From positions 372,001 through 436,000 of the forward strand of contig NZ_SDVB01000238.1 in NCBI RefSeq assembly GCF_004137355.1: DNA of 64,000 nt. Reading direction: 5' to 3'. The DNA is from Ciceribacter ferrooxidans. Lineage in GTDB: Bacteria; Pseudomonadota; Alphaproteobacteria; Rhizobiales; Rhizobiaceae. Numbering within the stretch: the stretch's first letter is position 1; every line of letters begins with the position of its first letter. Under the pieces are notes generated by a model. It was not told the origin of the DNA and did no database searches. It saw nothing but the letters and a program-made list of their open reading frames with translations. This document shows, in pieces, positions 33,607-46,001 of this stretch. The position numbers were made by a program, and so were the translations under genes.

Positions 33607-34458
33607 ATGAAATCGACGGCGGCACTGACACTTGCGGCCATGATCGCGTTTGCGGCCAACTCTCTTCTGGCGCGGCTTGCGCTGGGCGCAGGCTCGATCG
33701 ACGCCGCAAGCTATACGGCGCTGCGCATCGTCTCCGGTGCCGCCTTCCTCTTCTTCGTCATTTCCCGCCGTCCAGGGCAGGTGCGGATGCAGGAAATACC
33801 CGGCAACTGGCTCGCCGCCACGGCGCTTTTTGCCTATGCGATGGCCTTCTCGCTCTCCTATCTGATGCTTGGGGCCGCGACCGGCGCACTCATCCTCTTT
33901 TCCTCCGTTCAGGCGACCATGGTCGGTTACAGTCTTGCTCGCGGAGACAGCCTCAGCCTGCGCGAGCTTGCCGGCTTTACGATTGCGTTCCTCGCCTTCG
34001 TCTATCTGATCCTGCCCGGCGTTGGTCGGCCCGATCTCACCGGATCTCTGCTGATGGTGATTTCCGGAATATCCTGGGGTGTTTACACGCTCAGAGGGCG
34101 TGGCTCGACCACTCCGTTGCGTGATACTGCCGGCAACTTCCTGCGCGCCTCCGCCTTCTGCCTGCCGCTCGCGCTCTATGCCATTTGGGGTGGCAAGGCA
34201 TCGGAGAGCGGCGTTCTGCTCGCACTCGCCTCCGGCGTCGTGGCCTCCGGCCTCGGCTATTCGATCTGGTATCGGGCGCTGACGGGGCTCACGACCTTCC
34301 AGGCGGCGCTCGTGCAGCTCTCCGTCCCCGTCATTGCCGCATTCGGCGCGATCCTATTCCTTAGCGAGACTCTGACCGTGCGCTTCGCAATCGTCAGCCC
34401 CATCGTCCTCGGCGGCATAGCTTTCGCAATCGTCGCAAAACAGAGGCGGCGCGTATGA
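33607..34458 (+). CDS. DMT-superfamily (EamA) transporter
   Basis: 283 residues with ten predicted membrane segments in two EamA halves. Typical stretches are AAMIAFAANSLLARLALG at the start and GYSIWYRALTGLTTFQAALVQLSVPVIAAFGAILFLSE in the second half. The substrate is unknown. GGGAGGGG lies six bases upstream of ATG 33607, a strong ribosome site that rules out the longer in-frame start at 33514. It converges on the MFS gene. Confidence 0.88.
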   Translation: MKSTAALTLAAMIAFAANSLLARLALGAGSIDAASYTALRIVSGAAFLFFVISRRPGQVRMQEIPGNWLAATALFAYAMAFSLSYLMLGAATGALILFSSVQATMVGYSLARGDSLSLRELAGFTIAFLAFVYLILPGVGRPDLTGSLLMVISGISWGVYTLRGRGSTTPLRDTAGNFLRASAFCLPLALYAIWGGKASESGVLLALASGVVASGLGYSIWYRALTGLTTFQAALVQLSVPVIAAFGAILFLSETLTVRFAIVSPIVLGGIAFAIVAKQRRRV

Positions 34459-34525
34459 GGTGTCGAAAGGCCGAAGAGCAGGCATGCGCTGCGATCAGCG
34501 TCGGAGCGTTGGCGGCCCGACCTTC

Positions 34526-36067
34526 TCAATGCGCGGAGTTGCTCTCGATTGCCGGGGCGGCGCTGTAGACGCGGCGGGCGACGAGGGCGAGCAGCACGAG
34601 CGTCACCGCGGCGAGCGCGCAGGAGACGGCGAAGCCGAGGGAGAAGCTGCCGCGGGCGAGATCGAGCCACGGGGCCGCGGTCTCGCCGAGGCTTCGGGCG
34701 GCGTCGACCGCGCCGGCAAGCGTCGAGCGGCTCGATTCGGCCATCGGCGGCGGCAGGCCGTCGAGGTTGGCACCGTCCATTTCGAATCGGTAGACGACGC
34801 TGCCGAGGCTTCCGAGCAGGGCCACACCCAGCGCGCCGCCGAATTCCGCGCCCGTTTCCGAGATTGCCGAGGCCGCACCGGTTCGTTCGGGCGGAGCCGA
34901 GCCGACGATCAGCCCGGTCGTCGTCAGGATCACCGGCACGAAGCCGATGGCGATCAGGCCGCTTGCGCAGAGCACACCGAAGAGGCTCTGTTCATAGGCG
35001 GCGATGCCCATTGCCGCGGCACCGAACGCATTGACCACGAGCCCGAGCAGCACCGTTCTCACCGAGCCGAGCCGGTTGGTAATCCGGTAGGCCTGCAGCG
35101 ACATGACCGTGAAGACGAGGCCCGGCAGACCCGACCAGAGCGCAGCCTCAAGCGGCGAGAGGCCGAGGACGAGCTGCAGGTACTGGTTCTGGAACAGGAA
35201 TATCCCGAAGACGAAGAAAACGCCGGCGAGATTGACGAGCAGCGAGGCCGTGAACGCCGGTATCCGGAAGAGGGCGAGATCGATCAGCGGATCGGCGAGC
35301 CGCTGCTGCCGCCGGACGAACAGCGCTCCGACGGCAAGGCCGACCGCAACCGGCAAGAGATGGGCGACCGTCATGCCTTCGGTTGCGACCTTCTTGAAGC
35401 CGTAGATGACCGGCAGCACGGTTGCGAGCGACAGGGCCACGCTCGGCAGGTCGATCCGGCCGGCGCTGCCGCTGCGATATTCCGGCAGCAGGAAGGGCGC
35501 CGCGGCGACGAGCACCAGCATCACCGGCACGTTGATCAGGAAAACCGAGCCCCAGTGGAAATACTGCAGCAGGACGCCGCCGATCAGCGGCCCGATCAGC
35601 CCGCCGAGCGCGAAGGCGGTACCCCAGACGCCGATCGCGCGGTTGCGTTCGCCTTCGTCGGCAAAGAGGTTGACGACGAGGGAAAGTGTCGACGGCGCGA
35701 TGGTGGCGCCTGCGACGCCGAGGCAGGCGCGCGCGACGATCAGCATCGGGGCGCTGGTCGAAAAGGCAGCGAAGATCGACGCCGCACCGAAGGCGGAGGC
35801 GCCGAGCAGGAGCACCTTGCGCCGGCCGATCCGGTCGCCGAGCGTGCCCATGGTCACGAGGAAGCCCGCCACCATGAAGCCGTAGATGTCGTTGATCCAC
35901 AGCAGTTCGGCCGCCGTGGGATCGAGATCGGTGACGATTGCCGGCATGGCGAGGAAGAGCACCGAAAGGTCCATGGAATAGATCAGACAGGCGATCGACA
36001 GGATCGCCAGCCCAACCCATTCGCGGCGGCCGGCCTTACCGGCCGGCGTGTCAAGCGGCGTGTGCAT
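34526..36067 (-). CDS. MFS multidrug exporter, DHA2 (14-TM, SmvA/QacA-like)
   Basis: 513 residues with 14 membrane segments. Motif A reads GTLGDRIGRRKVLL between TM2 and TM3; motif D-like ILSIACLIYSMDLSVLFLAMPAI is in TM1; motif C-like GGLIGPLIGG in TM5. These proteins export quaternary ammonium compounds and other cationic drugs by proton antiport. AGAAGGAG precedes ATG 36067. A run of AT-rich sequence upstream (about 36110-36140) may hold the promoter. No regulator is directly adjacent. Confidence 0.9.
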   Translation of the reverse strand: MHTPLDTPAGKAGRREWVGLAILSIACLIYSMDLSVLFLAMPAIVTDLDPTAAELLWINDIYGFMVAGFLVTMGTLGDRIGRRKVLLLGASAFGAASIFAAFSTSAPMLIVARACLGVAGATIAPSTLSLVVNLFADEGERNRAIGVWGTAFALGGLIGPLIGGVLLQYFHWGSVFLINVPVMLVLVAAAPFLLPEYRSGSAGRIDLPSVALSLATVLPVIYGFKKVATEGMTVAHLLPVAVGLAVGALFVRRQQRLADPLIDLALFRIPAFTASLLVNLAGVFFVFGIFLFQNQYLQLVLGLSPLEAALWSGLPGLVFTVMSLQAYRITNRLGSVRTVLLGLVVNAFGAAAMGIAAYEQSLFGVLCASGLIAIGFVPVILTTTGLIVGSAPPERTGAASAISETGAEFGGALGVALLGSLGSVVYRFEMDGANLDGLPPPMAESSRSTLAGAVDAARSLGETAAPWLDLARGSFSLGFAVSCALAAVTLVLLALVARRVYSAAPAIESNSAH

Positions 36068-36203
36068 GGAACGCTCCTTCTGGAAGAACCGCAACCATGC
36101 GGCAAGTCGCGCTAATAGACAAATATCAAATTTTGATGGGGCGACACCGGGTGCCGCTCGCGGACCGTCGAGAGGAGCACATGCGGCAACGCGGCGGTGA
36201 CCG

Positions 36204-36680
36204 TCAGCGACCAGCCGCGCGTGCCTTGCGTTGCACGTAGGCGTCGAGCTTGGCGAGTGTCTGGTTGCCGCCCTCGACGGCGCCGAACTCCAGGGTCGCA
36301 TCGCGGGCTTCCTTCGTCGCGAAGACGAGGATCAGCGAGACACGGGTCTTTCCGCCCTCATCTTCGAAGGTGATAATGCCGCTGAAGTGGGCCGCTTCCC
36401 CGAGTTCGGCGCCGTGCTCGTAGGCAATGCGCGAGGGCGGGGAGATTTCCGTGTACCGGATCCAGTTCGGCCATACCTTTCCGTCAGGGCCGTACATCGT
36501 GTAGTGCCAGAGCCCGCCGACGGCGAACTCCATCGCATGCGTCTCGTTGGTGAAGCCGTTCGGTCCCCACCAGGCATCCAGATGCCGGGCATCGGAAAAG
36601 GCTTCGAAGACCAGTTCGCGCGGCGCGCTGACGGTGCGTTCCACACGCAGGATTTTTGCAGGATCGAGGACATCGGACAT
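36204..36680 (-). CDS. SRPBCC/AHSA1-family protein
   Basis: 158 residues, one START/Bet v1-like AHSA1 domain: RTVSAPRELVFEAFSDARHLDAWWGPNGFTN at the N-terminus, VGGLWHYTMYGPDG, and ITFEDEGGKTRVSL. The hydrophobic cavity of this fold binds a lipid-like ligand, but no ligand is known. It is the third gene of an ArsR-SRPBCC-SRPBCC operon; its ATG lies one base after the preceding stop. The two SRPBCC proteins are clearly homologous (both with WWGP.GFTN). Confidence 0.88.
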   Translation of the reverse strand: MSDVLDPAKILRVERTVSAPRELVFEAFSDARHLDAWWGPNGFTNETHAMEFAVGGLWHYTMYGPDGKVWPNWIRYTEISPPSRIAYEHGAELGEAAHFSGIITFEDEGGKTRVSLILVFATKEARDATLEFGAVEGGNQTLAKLDAYVQRKARAAGR

Positions 36681-36681
36681 C

Positions 36682-37131
36682 TCAGTGTACTCCCTTGCGT
36701 TGGCGGAGGAGGGCTTCCAGCCGGTCGAAATTCTGCTCGTTGGCGGCGTGGAGAAACCGTTCCAGTTCCAGGTTCTCCTCCGTCCGGTCGAACAGCATCC
36801 GCCAGGTCAGCCGGGCGCCGCCGTCGTCTTCGTCGGTGAAGGTCATTTCCAGCGAAAAGGCATGCACCGGCTCGTGATGGAAGGCGCGGATGCTCCTTCC
36901 ATGGGATACATCCTCGAAGGTCCAGCGATTTTGGAAGTCGGTGCCGTTCGAGGCGGTCATGGTGACGAGCCAGATGCCGCCCGGCCGGAGGTCGAATGCG
37001 GTAATGCGGTTGGTGAAGCCGTGCGGTCCCCACCAGCGCGCCAGCTTTTCCGGATCGGCGAACGCGTCGAAGAGTGTGGGGCGATCGACCGGAAACAGGC
37101 GTTCGTTGAGGATTTCGATCTTGTCGCTCAT
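36682..37131 (-). CDS. SRPBCC/AHSA1-family protein
   Basis: 149 residues, AHSA1 type: RLFPVDRPTLFDAFADPEKLARWWGPHGFTN, LRPGGIWLVTMTASNG, and FTDEDDGGARLTWRMLFD. The start ATG 37131 overlaps the stop of the ArsR gene by four bases (ATGA), so translation is coupled. Pairs of ArsR and AHSA1 genes are common in Rhizobiales; the ArsR protein is assumed to repress the operon, and the physiological signal is unknown. Confidence 0.88.
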   Translation of the reverse strand: MSDKIEILNERLFPVDRPTLFDAFADPEKLARWWGPHGFTNRITAFDLRPGGIWLVTMTASNGTDFQNRWTFEDVSHGRSIRAFHHEPVHAFSLEMTFTDEDDGGARLTWRMLFDRTEENLELERFLHAANEQNFDRLEALLRQRKGVH

Positions 37132-37475
37132 TTGCCTTCCTCTTTTGCGCGGTCCTTCTGCAGGGTGGCGAGATAGGTATCCAGCCGGCCGAGCCTGTCC
37201 TCCCAGAGCTTCCGGTAGTCCGTCAGCCAGTCGTCGACGCCCTTCAGCGGTTCGGGCTCCAGCCGGCAGGGGCGCCACTGCGCGGAGCGTCCGCGCGAGA
37301 TCAGCTTTGCCCGCTCGAGCACCTTCAGGTGCTTCGAGACGGCGGGCAGGCTCATGTCGAAGGGGGAAGCCAGTTCATTCACCGTCGCCTCGCCCTCCGC
37401 GAGCCGGGCGAGAATGGCGCGGCGCGTCGGGTCGGCGAGGGCGAAGAGCGTTTCGGAAAGCGGATCGGTCTGCAT
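37128..37475 (-). CDS. ArsR-family regulator of the SRPBCC operon
   Basis: 115 residues, winged helix with ALADPTRRAILARLAEGEATVNELA and the recognition helix MSLPAVSKHLKVLERAKLI. It lacks metal-binding cysteines, as is usual in ArsR proteins paired with AHSA1 domains. Nested TTAACC...GGTTAA and AGTTA...TAACT dyads (37478-37509) lie immediately before its start codon and probably form the operator for autorepression of the three-gene operon. Confidence 0.9.
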   Translation of the reverse strand: MQTDPLSETLFALADPTRRAILARLAEGEATVNELASPFDMSLPAVSKHLKVLERAKLISRGRSAQWRPCRLEPEPLKGVDDWLTDYRKLWEDRLGRLDTYLATLQKDRAKEEGK

Positions 37476-37477
37476 GA

Positions 37478-37509
37478 TTAACCATTCAGTTAAATAACTT
37501 ATCGGTTAA
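37478..37509. promoter_or_regulatory. Nested dyads upstream of the ArsR-SRPBCC operon
   Basis: TTAACC (37478-37483) and GGTTAA (37504-37509) enclose AGTTA (37488-37492) and TAACT (37495-37499). The AT-rich block sits three bases from the ArsR start codon and is a likely ArsR operator overlapping the promoter. Confidence 0.55.
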
Positions 37510-37517
37510 ATATAGGA

Positions 37518-37554
37518 CAAAAAGAAGCCGGTCAAGGGGTGTCTTGACCGGCCT
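37518..37554 (-). terminator. Rho-independent terminator of carB
   Basis: On the minus strand GCCGGTCAAG (37552-37543), loop ACACCC, CTTGACCGGC (37536-37527), then TTCTTTTTG. A perfect 10-bp stem, 19 bases after the carB stop. Confidence 0.93.
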
Positions 37555-37572
37555 TCGCGTTTTGGTTCCTTC

Positions 37573-41055
<3,483 letters not shown>

Positions 41056-41273
41056 CGGCGTCTTCCAATTTCTTGTTGCGCGAAAAACCGGCCAGGGCAA
41101 TTCACCGGCCGGCGCGCAAGGAGGGTCTTTTCAGGCTAGAAGCGGCTTATAGGGAATTGTTTGCCGTAGCGGAACCCCAAAATTCATCGCGCGCGAGGAA
41201 AGTTGGGGAGGGCGCCCGCGGCGCACGCATACGGGGCCGAAAGCGGGCCGTTGCGCCAGTCGTTCGCTCGCAA

Positions 41274-42218
41274 TCAGCCGCTCCGGCTCTCGGCGAGTAC
41301 CCGAGCAGGTCCGCCCGCCCGCCGGACCGGCAATCCGGAGACTCCCCACACGACCGCGACGGCGGCCAGGGCCAGCAGGCCTCCGGCAAGGACATCGACG
41401 AGATAATGTCCGCCATGGGTGAGGGTCGAGAAGGCCATCAGGGCGTTGAGGAGGAGAAACGGGTAGCGAAGCCAGCCCGTTCCGAACGTGAACGCGATGC
41501 AAAGAACGGCAGTGGCGGTATGGACAGAGGGAAAGGTCAGCAGCCCTTGAAGCTTGCCCATGGACAGAACGAACGCCGCCCGCTCGCGCACGGCATGGAA
41601 CTCCTCCAGAAACTGGTAGCCGAAATGGGCGTTGATCGCGTTCAGCGAGGACGGTTCGATCCCGTAGGTGACGTAGGCCGCAGCGGCGGGGAACCAGACG
41701 GAGACCGTACTCGCCCCGATGCAGACCAGGCCGAAGCCGAATACGAGTCCGAGGCCGTGTTGCGGGCGACCGCTGACGATCAACAGCACCGGCAGGAGCA
41801 GCACCTGAAACGCGAAGGAGGTGTAGGCGAGCATCAGCGTCCACGCCAGCAACGGAAACCCGTCGATGTAGCGTATCAAGCCCCTGCCGTCGAAGCCAAG
41901 CACCTCGTCGGCCTTCCTCAGGAAATCATCTGCAAGCGGGTAGTCTTGGGAGATTGCGAGATAGCTTCCCACGGCGACGAGGAGAGACAATGCTATCGTG
42001 AATGCCAGCGCTTCCATCATCAGCGAGAGACGGAGCGAGCCACGCCTGGCGCAGATGCGGCCGGCAAGTGCCAGCGTCACAACCGTGGCAGCAACGGTTT
42101 TGAAGGACGCATAGTCGATGCTGATCTTCGATCGCACGAGAAAACCGGCGACGACGAGGGTACATGCCAGAACGACAAATGCGAGCCAATTGCGAAGATT
42201 GACCACCTCCCTTGTCAT
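41274..42218 (-). CDS. PAP2-superfamily membrane phosphatase-like protein
   Basis: 314 residues with about six to seven membrane segments. The acid-phosphatase motifs of the PAP2_3 group are FPSVHTATAVL (catalytic His) and THGGHYLVDVLAGG (second His and Asp); the upstream KxxxxxxRP motif is not obvious. Members dephosphorylate lipid phosphates or act as inositolphosphotransferases. The gene is divergent from the amidase; the start at 42218 is supported by GGAGAGACGA. Confidence 0.82.
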   Translation of the reverse strand: MTREVVNLRNWLAFVVLACTLVVAGFLVRSKISIDYASFKTVAATVVTLALAGRICARRGSLRLSLMMEALAFTIALSLLVAVGSYLAISQDYPLADDFLRKADEVLGFDGRGLIRYIDGFPLLAWTLMLAYTSFAFQVLLLPVLLIVSGRPQHGLGLVFGFGLVCIGASTVSVWFPAAAAYVTYGIEPSSLNAINAHFGYQFLEEFHAVRERAAFVLSMGKLQGLLTFPSVHTATAVLCIAFTFGTGWLRYPFLLLNALMAFSTLTHGGHYLVDVLAGGLLALAAVAVVWGVSGLPVRRAGGPARVLAESRSG

Positions 42219-42351
42219 TCGTCTCTCCAGTTGTGTTTTTCGTCACTGCAACCGTTTGCATGCGCAACTTAAGATTTAGTTTCTTTCCTGAGGGGACAAA
42301 GTGCAGCGGTGCGTTGTATCGGATGCCCACGCCGCCGGTACGATCAGCAGA

Positions 42352-42380
42352 CTTGTCCCTGTGTCCGCGCGTGCTAGCCT
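42352..42380 (+). promoter_or_regulatory. Promoter for the amidase gene
   Basis: CTTGTC (42352-42357), a 17-base spacer and TAGCCT (42375-42380); the start codon lies 24 bases beyond the -10 box. Confidence 0.45.
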
Positions 42381-42403
42381 GCGGCCTCCTTTGGGGGGCT
42401 CAC

Positions 42404-43888
42404 ATGTTTGACGACTATTTGAATTACGATGCGCTCGGACTGGCGGAACTGGTCCTGCGGAAAGAGGTGTCGGCGCGCGAACTCGTCGATACGGCGATCG
42501 CCCGCATCGAGCGGGACAATCCGAAGCTCAATGCCGTCGTCCGGCCGATGTTCGATACGGCGCGGCGCCAGGCCGGAGAGCTGGCGGGAGAGGGGCCGTT
42601 CGCCGGCGTTCCCTTCCTCGTCAAGGATCTTCTCGCCCAGGTCGAAGGCGTGCCGACCTCGAACGGCAACAGGCTCTGGGCGCGCATTCCGGCGACCGGC
42701 GAGAACGAGCTCGTCAGGCGCTGGCGCAAGGCCGGCGTGATCTTTCTCGGCAAGACCAACACGCCGGAATTCGGTTTGACGCCCTACACCGAGCCGGAGG
42801 TCTTCGGCCCCTGCCGCAATCCGTGGAACCCGAGCCTGACACCGGGCGGATCGAGCGGCGGCTCGGCGGCGGCGGTCGCGGTCGGCATGGTGCCGATGGC
42901 ATCGGGCGGTGACGGCGGCGGGTCGATCCGCATTCCCGCGTCGGCCTGCGGCCTCTTCGGCATGAAACCGACGCGCGGCCGCACGCCCGTCGGCCCCTTC
43001 ATCGGCGAGGCCTGGTCGGGCTTTGCCGGCGAGCACGTACTGACGCGCTCGGTGCGCGATTCGGCGGCCATGCTCGATGCAACCCACGGACCGGATGTCG
43101 GCACACCGCATCCGCTCCCCGCCTATCCCGGTTCCTGGCTGAAGGCGGTCGGCCGTCCGCCGGGGAGGCTTAGGATCGCGGTCTCCGATACGCCGATGCT
43201 CGGACGGGAGGTGGCGCCGGAGGTGAAGGCCGCCTTCGCCGAGACGGTGCGGCTTCTGGAAGACCTCGGGCATGAGGTGGTGGAGGCGGCACCGGCCGTC
43301 GACCGCACGGCGTTTTCCATGGCCTTCCTGACGGTGCTTGCCGCCGAACTGCGCGCCGATATAGCATTCACCGCGGAGGTCGCCGGCGTGAAAATACGGC
43401 CGGAGGATTACGATCCGTCCTCCTTCGGGCTTGCGCTCCTCGGCCAGGCCTTCTCCGCCGCCGAGCTCGCCGCGGCGCTGCGCTACCTGAAGCTTGCCGC
43501 CCGGTCGATTCTCGGCTTCTTCGAAACCCACGACGTGCTGATGACGCCGGTCCTTTCGAGCCTGCCGGTCAAGATCGGTGCGCTGCAGCCGAAACCGATC
43601 GAAAGGACGCTCATCCGGGTGATGGGGCACATCCGCGGCGGATGGCTCCTGAAGAAGCTCGGCATCGCCGAGCAGCTCGCCGCCGAGACCTTCGGGTTCA
43701 TCCCCTGGACGCCGGTCTTCAACGTCACCGGACAGCCGGCGATGTCAGTGCCGCTCCACTGGTCGCCGGAGGGCCTGCCGGTCGGGATGCATTTCGTCGG
43801 ACGCTTCGCCGACGAGGAGACGCTCTTCCGGCTCGCCGGGCAACTGGAACAGGCCCGGCCGTGGAAAGACATGCGCCCGAACCTCTGA
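42404..43888 (+). CDS. Amidase-signature family hydrolase
   Basis: 494 residues. The Ser-cisSer-Lys triad is complete: Lys74 in [10 protein letters not shown], cis-Ser150 in [13 protein letters not shown] and nucleophile Ser174 in [13 protein letters not shown]. It hydrolyses carboxylic amides in the cytoplasm; the substrate is unknown. It is not the GatA subunit, since no GatB or GatC neighbour is present and the C-terminus is of the general amidase type ([16 protein letters not shown]). ATG 42404 lies after GGGGGG. Confidence 0.92.
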   Translation: MFDDYLNYDALGLAELVLRKEVSARELVDTAIARIERDNPKLNAVVRPMFDTARRQAGELAGEGPFAGVPFLVKDLLAQVEGVPTSNGNRLWARIPATGENELVRRWRKAGVIFLGKTNTPEFGLTPYTEPEVFGPCRNPWNPSLTPGGSSGGSAAAVAVGMVPMASGGDGGGSIRIPASACGLFGMKPTRGRTPVGPFIGEAWSGFAGEHVLTRSVRDSAAMLDATHGPDVGTPHPLPAYPGSWLKAVGRPPGRLRIAVSDTPMLGREVAPEVKAAFAETVRLLEDLGHEVVEAAPAVDRTAFSMAFLTVLAAELRADIAFTAEVAGVKIRPEDYDPSSFGLALLGQAFSAAELAAALRYLKLAARSILGFFETHDVLMTPVLSSLPVKIGALQPKPIERTLIRVMGHIRGGWLLKKLGIAEQLAAETFGFIPWTPVFNVTGQPAMSVPLHWSPEGLPVGMHFVGRFADEETLFRLAGQLEQARPWKDMRPNL

Positions 43889-43991
43889 CAACCGTCGCAG
43901 ACTGCGCTGCTGCGAATGGTCGGCGGGAACGCTTTCGGTTATAGACTGTTCTTGCGGATAGAATAATGAAGCCGGAAGAAGAGGTGCCGAC

Positions 43992-44909
43992 ATGGAATGG
44001 AGAGGCCGACGTCAGTCGCAGAACATCGAGGATCGTCGCAGCGCCTCGGCCGGCGGCACGGGCATGGGGCGCGATCCGTTCGGTCGCTCGGGCCTGCGCA
44101 TCCCGGTCGGGCGGCGCGGCGGGGGCTTAAGCTTCTCGACCATCATCATCCTGATCGTCCTCTACTTCGTCCTGAAGATGATGGGCATCGACATGTTACA
44201 AATGCTGGAGGACGGCTCGACGGGCGGCCCCGGCTACGAGCAGACGACGCAGCGGGAACTCTCGCCGCAGGAGAAGGAGGTCGGCAACTTCGTCGGCGTC
44301 GTGCTCGCCGAGACCGAGGACACCTGGAACACGATCTTCTCGGCGTCCGGAGAGCGTTACGAAGAGCCGAGGCTGGTGCTCTTTTCCGGCGTGACGCGGT
44401 CGGCCTGCGGCACGGCGTCGTCGGCGACGGGCCCGTTCTACTGTCCGGGCGACCGCAAGGTCTATCTCGACACGGACTTCTTCCAGCAGCTCGCGAAGCA
44501 GTTTGGCGCTTCCGGCGATTTCGCCCAGGCCTATGTCGTCGCCCACGAGGTCGGCCATCACGTGCAGAACCTGACGGGCATCCTGCCGAAGTTCAACCAG
44601 ATGCGCCAGACGATGGGCGAGGGCGAGGCAAACCGCATGTCGGTGCGCGTCGAGCTGCAGGCCGATTGCTTCGCCGGTATCTGGGCCAAGCAGACCGACC
44701 AGAAGGGGCTTCTCTCCGCCGGCGACATCGAGGAGGCGCTGAACGCCGCACAGCAGATCGGCGACGATACGCTGCAGAAGCGCAGCCAGGGCTATGTCGT
44801 TCCCGACAGCTTCAACCACGGCACCTCGGCGCAGCGGATGACGTGGTTCAAGCGCGGCTATGACGCCGGCAAGGTCGAGGCCTGCGACACCTTCAAGGGC
44901 GACGTCTGA
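43992..44909 (+). CDS. Membrane-anchored neutral zinc metallopeptidase (YpfJ family)
   Basis: 305 residues: a basic N-terminal tail, one membrane anchor (about 47-64; FSTIIILIVLYFVLKMMG), then the zincin domain with HEVGHH at 185-190 and a downstream Glu ligand in VELQADCFAG. SACGTASSATGPFYCPGD is a conserved family block. The catalytic part should face the periplasm. Its substrate is unknown. It is about 100 bases after the amidase on the same strand. Confidence 0.92.
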   Translation: MEWRGRRQSQNIEDRRSASAGGTGMGRDPFGRSGLRIPVGRRGGGLSFSTIIILIVLYFVLKMMGIDMLQMLEDGSTGGPGYEQTTQRELSPQEKEVGNFVGVVLAETEDTWNTIFSASGERYEEPRLVLFSGVTRSACGTASSATGPFYCPGDRKVYLDTDFFQQLAKQFGASGDFAQAYVVAHEVGHHVQNLTGILPKFNQMRQTMGEGEANRMSVRVELQADCFAGIWAKQTDQKGLLSAGDIEEALNAAQQIGDDTLQKRSQGYVVPDSFNHGTSAQRMTWFKRGYDAGKVEACDTFKGDV

Positions 44910-44951
44910 TCGTCGGCGCTCAGGCGGACGCCGCAGCCGGCGTCCGCCGGC

Positions 44952-45437
44952 CTACCTGAACATGCCTTCGCGCAGGTTGATGCCGTATTCGAGCCAGGCC
45001 TTCATCGCGCAGAGCATCTGCATCCAGCCCTGACAATTGCCGTAGGAGGCGCGGAGCCCCCCTTCCGTCGGGTGCCAGCCTTCTTCGGCGATGGTGACGA
45101 GCGTGCGTCCGTCGTTGAGCGGTTCGAACTCCATCGTCACGGTGGTCTTGTATCCGGCCGGTGTCGTCACCGCGTCGCCCTCGGCGGGCGAGCCTTCGTT
45201 CGCCTCCCAGCGCAGCACGATGCGGCGATCCTTTGCGACCTCCACCACCTCGACGGGGAAGGCGCCCGGAAAATCATGGAAATCCCAATAGACCGTCGCG
45301 CCGGTCTCAAGTCGTCCCTTGGCGCCGCCCGTGGTGAAGTAGCGTGAGAGCGTGGCGGGGTCGACGACGGCTTCGAAGACCTCGCCCACGGGTTTGGAGA
45401 TATGCGCAGACACTCTGAACTTCAGCGGACCGTTCAT
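44952..45437 (-). CDS. SRPBCC-domain protein (ArsR-linked)
   Basis: 161 residues of the AHSA1/START fold: KFRVSAHISKPVGEVFEAVVDPATLSRYFTTGGAKGRLETG, DFPGAFPVEVVEVAKDRRIVLRWEA and TVTMEFEPLNDGRTLVTI. ATG 45437 follows GAGGAGGAGACGACC. It diverges from an ArsR gene across a 9-bp-arm palindrome, so it is probably repressed by that protein. The function is unknown. Confidence 0.86.
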   Translation of the reverse strand: MNGPLKFRVSAHISKPVGEVFEAVVDPATLSRYFTTGGAKGRLETGATVYWDFHDFPGAFPVEVVEVAKDRRIVLRWEANEGSPAEGDAVTTPAGYKTTVTMEFEPLNDGRTLVTIAEEGWHPTEGGLRASYGNCQGWMQMLCAMKAWLEYGINLREGMFR

Positions 45438-45468
45438 GGTCGTCTCCTCCTCTTGGCAGAGCTCCAAT

Positions 45469-45490
45469 CATGTTATAAAAATATAACATG
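45469..45490. promoter_or_regulatory. Palindromic operator overlapping the ArsR start codon
   Basis: CATGTTATA (45469-45477), AAAA, TATAACATG (45482-45490) is a perfect inverted repeat. Its right end contains the ATG (45488) of the ArsR gene. It lies between the divergent ArsR and SRPBCC genes and is the obvious candidate operator for both. Confidence 0.65.
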
Positions 45491-45811
45491 TCAAGTGCGA
45501 ATCAGGAGGATCTGGTCTTCAGGGCGCTGGCCGCGCCGGTGCGGCGGGCGATGCTCGACCGACTGAAGGCGGGACCGCTGACGACCGGGGCACTTTGCGA
45601 GTCTTTTCCCGCACTTGACCGCTGTACGGTGATGCAGCACCTGAAGGTGCTGGAAGGCGCCGACCTCGTCATCGTCAAGCGGGAAGGGCGGGAGCGCCAC
45701 AACATCCTGAACCCGTTGCCGATCAAGGCGATCCATGACCGCTGGATCGGCGCGTATGCGGCGAATGCCGTCTCGCTGCTGGACCGTTTGAAGCGGGACC
45801 TTGAAAGCTGA
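45488..45811 (+). CDS. ArsR-family regulator divergent to the SRPBCC gene
   Basis: 107 residues. Winged helix: FRALAAPVRRAMLDRLKAGPLTTGALCESF, recognition helix ALDRCTVMQHLKVLEGADL, and wing VKREGRERHNILNPLP. The start codon is inside the operator-like palindrome and has no Shine-Dalgarno sequence, so the mRNA may be leaderless or the leader very short. It lies upstream of the MATE gene on the same strand, 190 bases away. Confidence 0.86.
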   Translation: MSSANQEDLVFRALAAPVRRAMLDRLKAGPLTTGALCESFPALDRCTVMQHLKVLEGADLVIVKREGRERHNILNPLPIKAIHDRWIGAYAANAVSLLDRLKRDLES

Positions 45812-45873
45812 ACGCTTCGCCGCCATCCGCGCGAGCCCGGCCGATTTTGCACGGCACCATAAGGCGAATTGAT

Positions 45874-45936
45874 ATGTCGACGAGTTTTGCTGAAGGAACG
45901 CCCTTTCGGGTTGCGCGTTCCGGACAGCTCGCGTAA
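45874..45936 (+). CDS. 20-codon leader ORF upstream of the MATE gene
   Basis: ATG 45874 to TAA 45936 encodes 20 residues (MSTSFAEGTPFRVARSGQLA). AAGG lies ten bases upstream. The ORF runs through the first hairpin of the MATE leader and ends inside the second, just before the leader terminator. This placement is that of an attenuation peptide, but no codon bias toward one amino acid is seen. It is unproven and could be chance. Confidence 0.35.
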   Translation: MSTSFAEGTPFRVARSGQLA

Positions 45937-45984
45937 CGGTGATGCTGTCCGCCGCTTGCCAGATTTCCTGCAAGCGGCTTTTTT
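45895..45984 (+). promoter_or_regulatory. Attenuator-like leader of the MATE gene: two hairpins plus terminator
   Basis: Three stems in tandem: GGAACGC/GCGTTCC (45895-45921), GGACAGC/GCTGTCC (45922-45950), and an intrinsic terminator GCCGCTTGC/GCAAGCGGC (45951-45978) followed by six T. The T-tract ends 17 bases before the MATE start codon at 46002, too close for a promoter to fit between them, so the MATE mRNA must pass through the terminator. A conditional antitermination mechanism is therefore likely. Confidence 0.7.
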
Positions 45985-46001
45985 CGTCCAGGGTTCTGAA
46001 C

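Noticed and set aside
45895-45984. Guanidine-II (mini-ykkC) riboswitch in the MATE leader
   Set aside because: Two tandem hairpins precede an efflux gene, but the loops do not show the paired ACGR tetraloop signature of that class.
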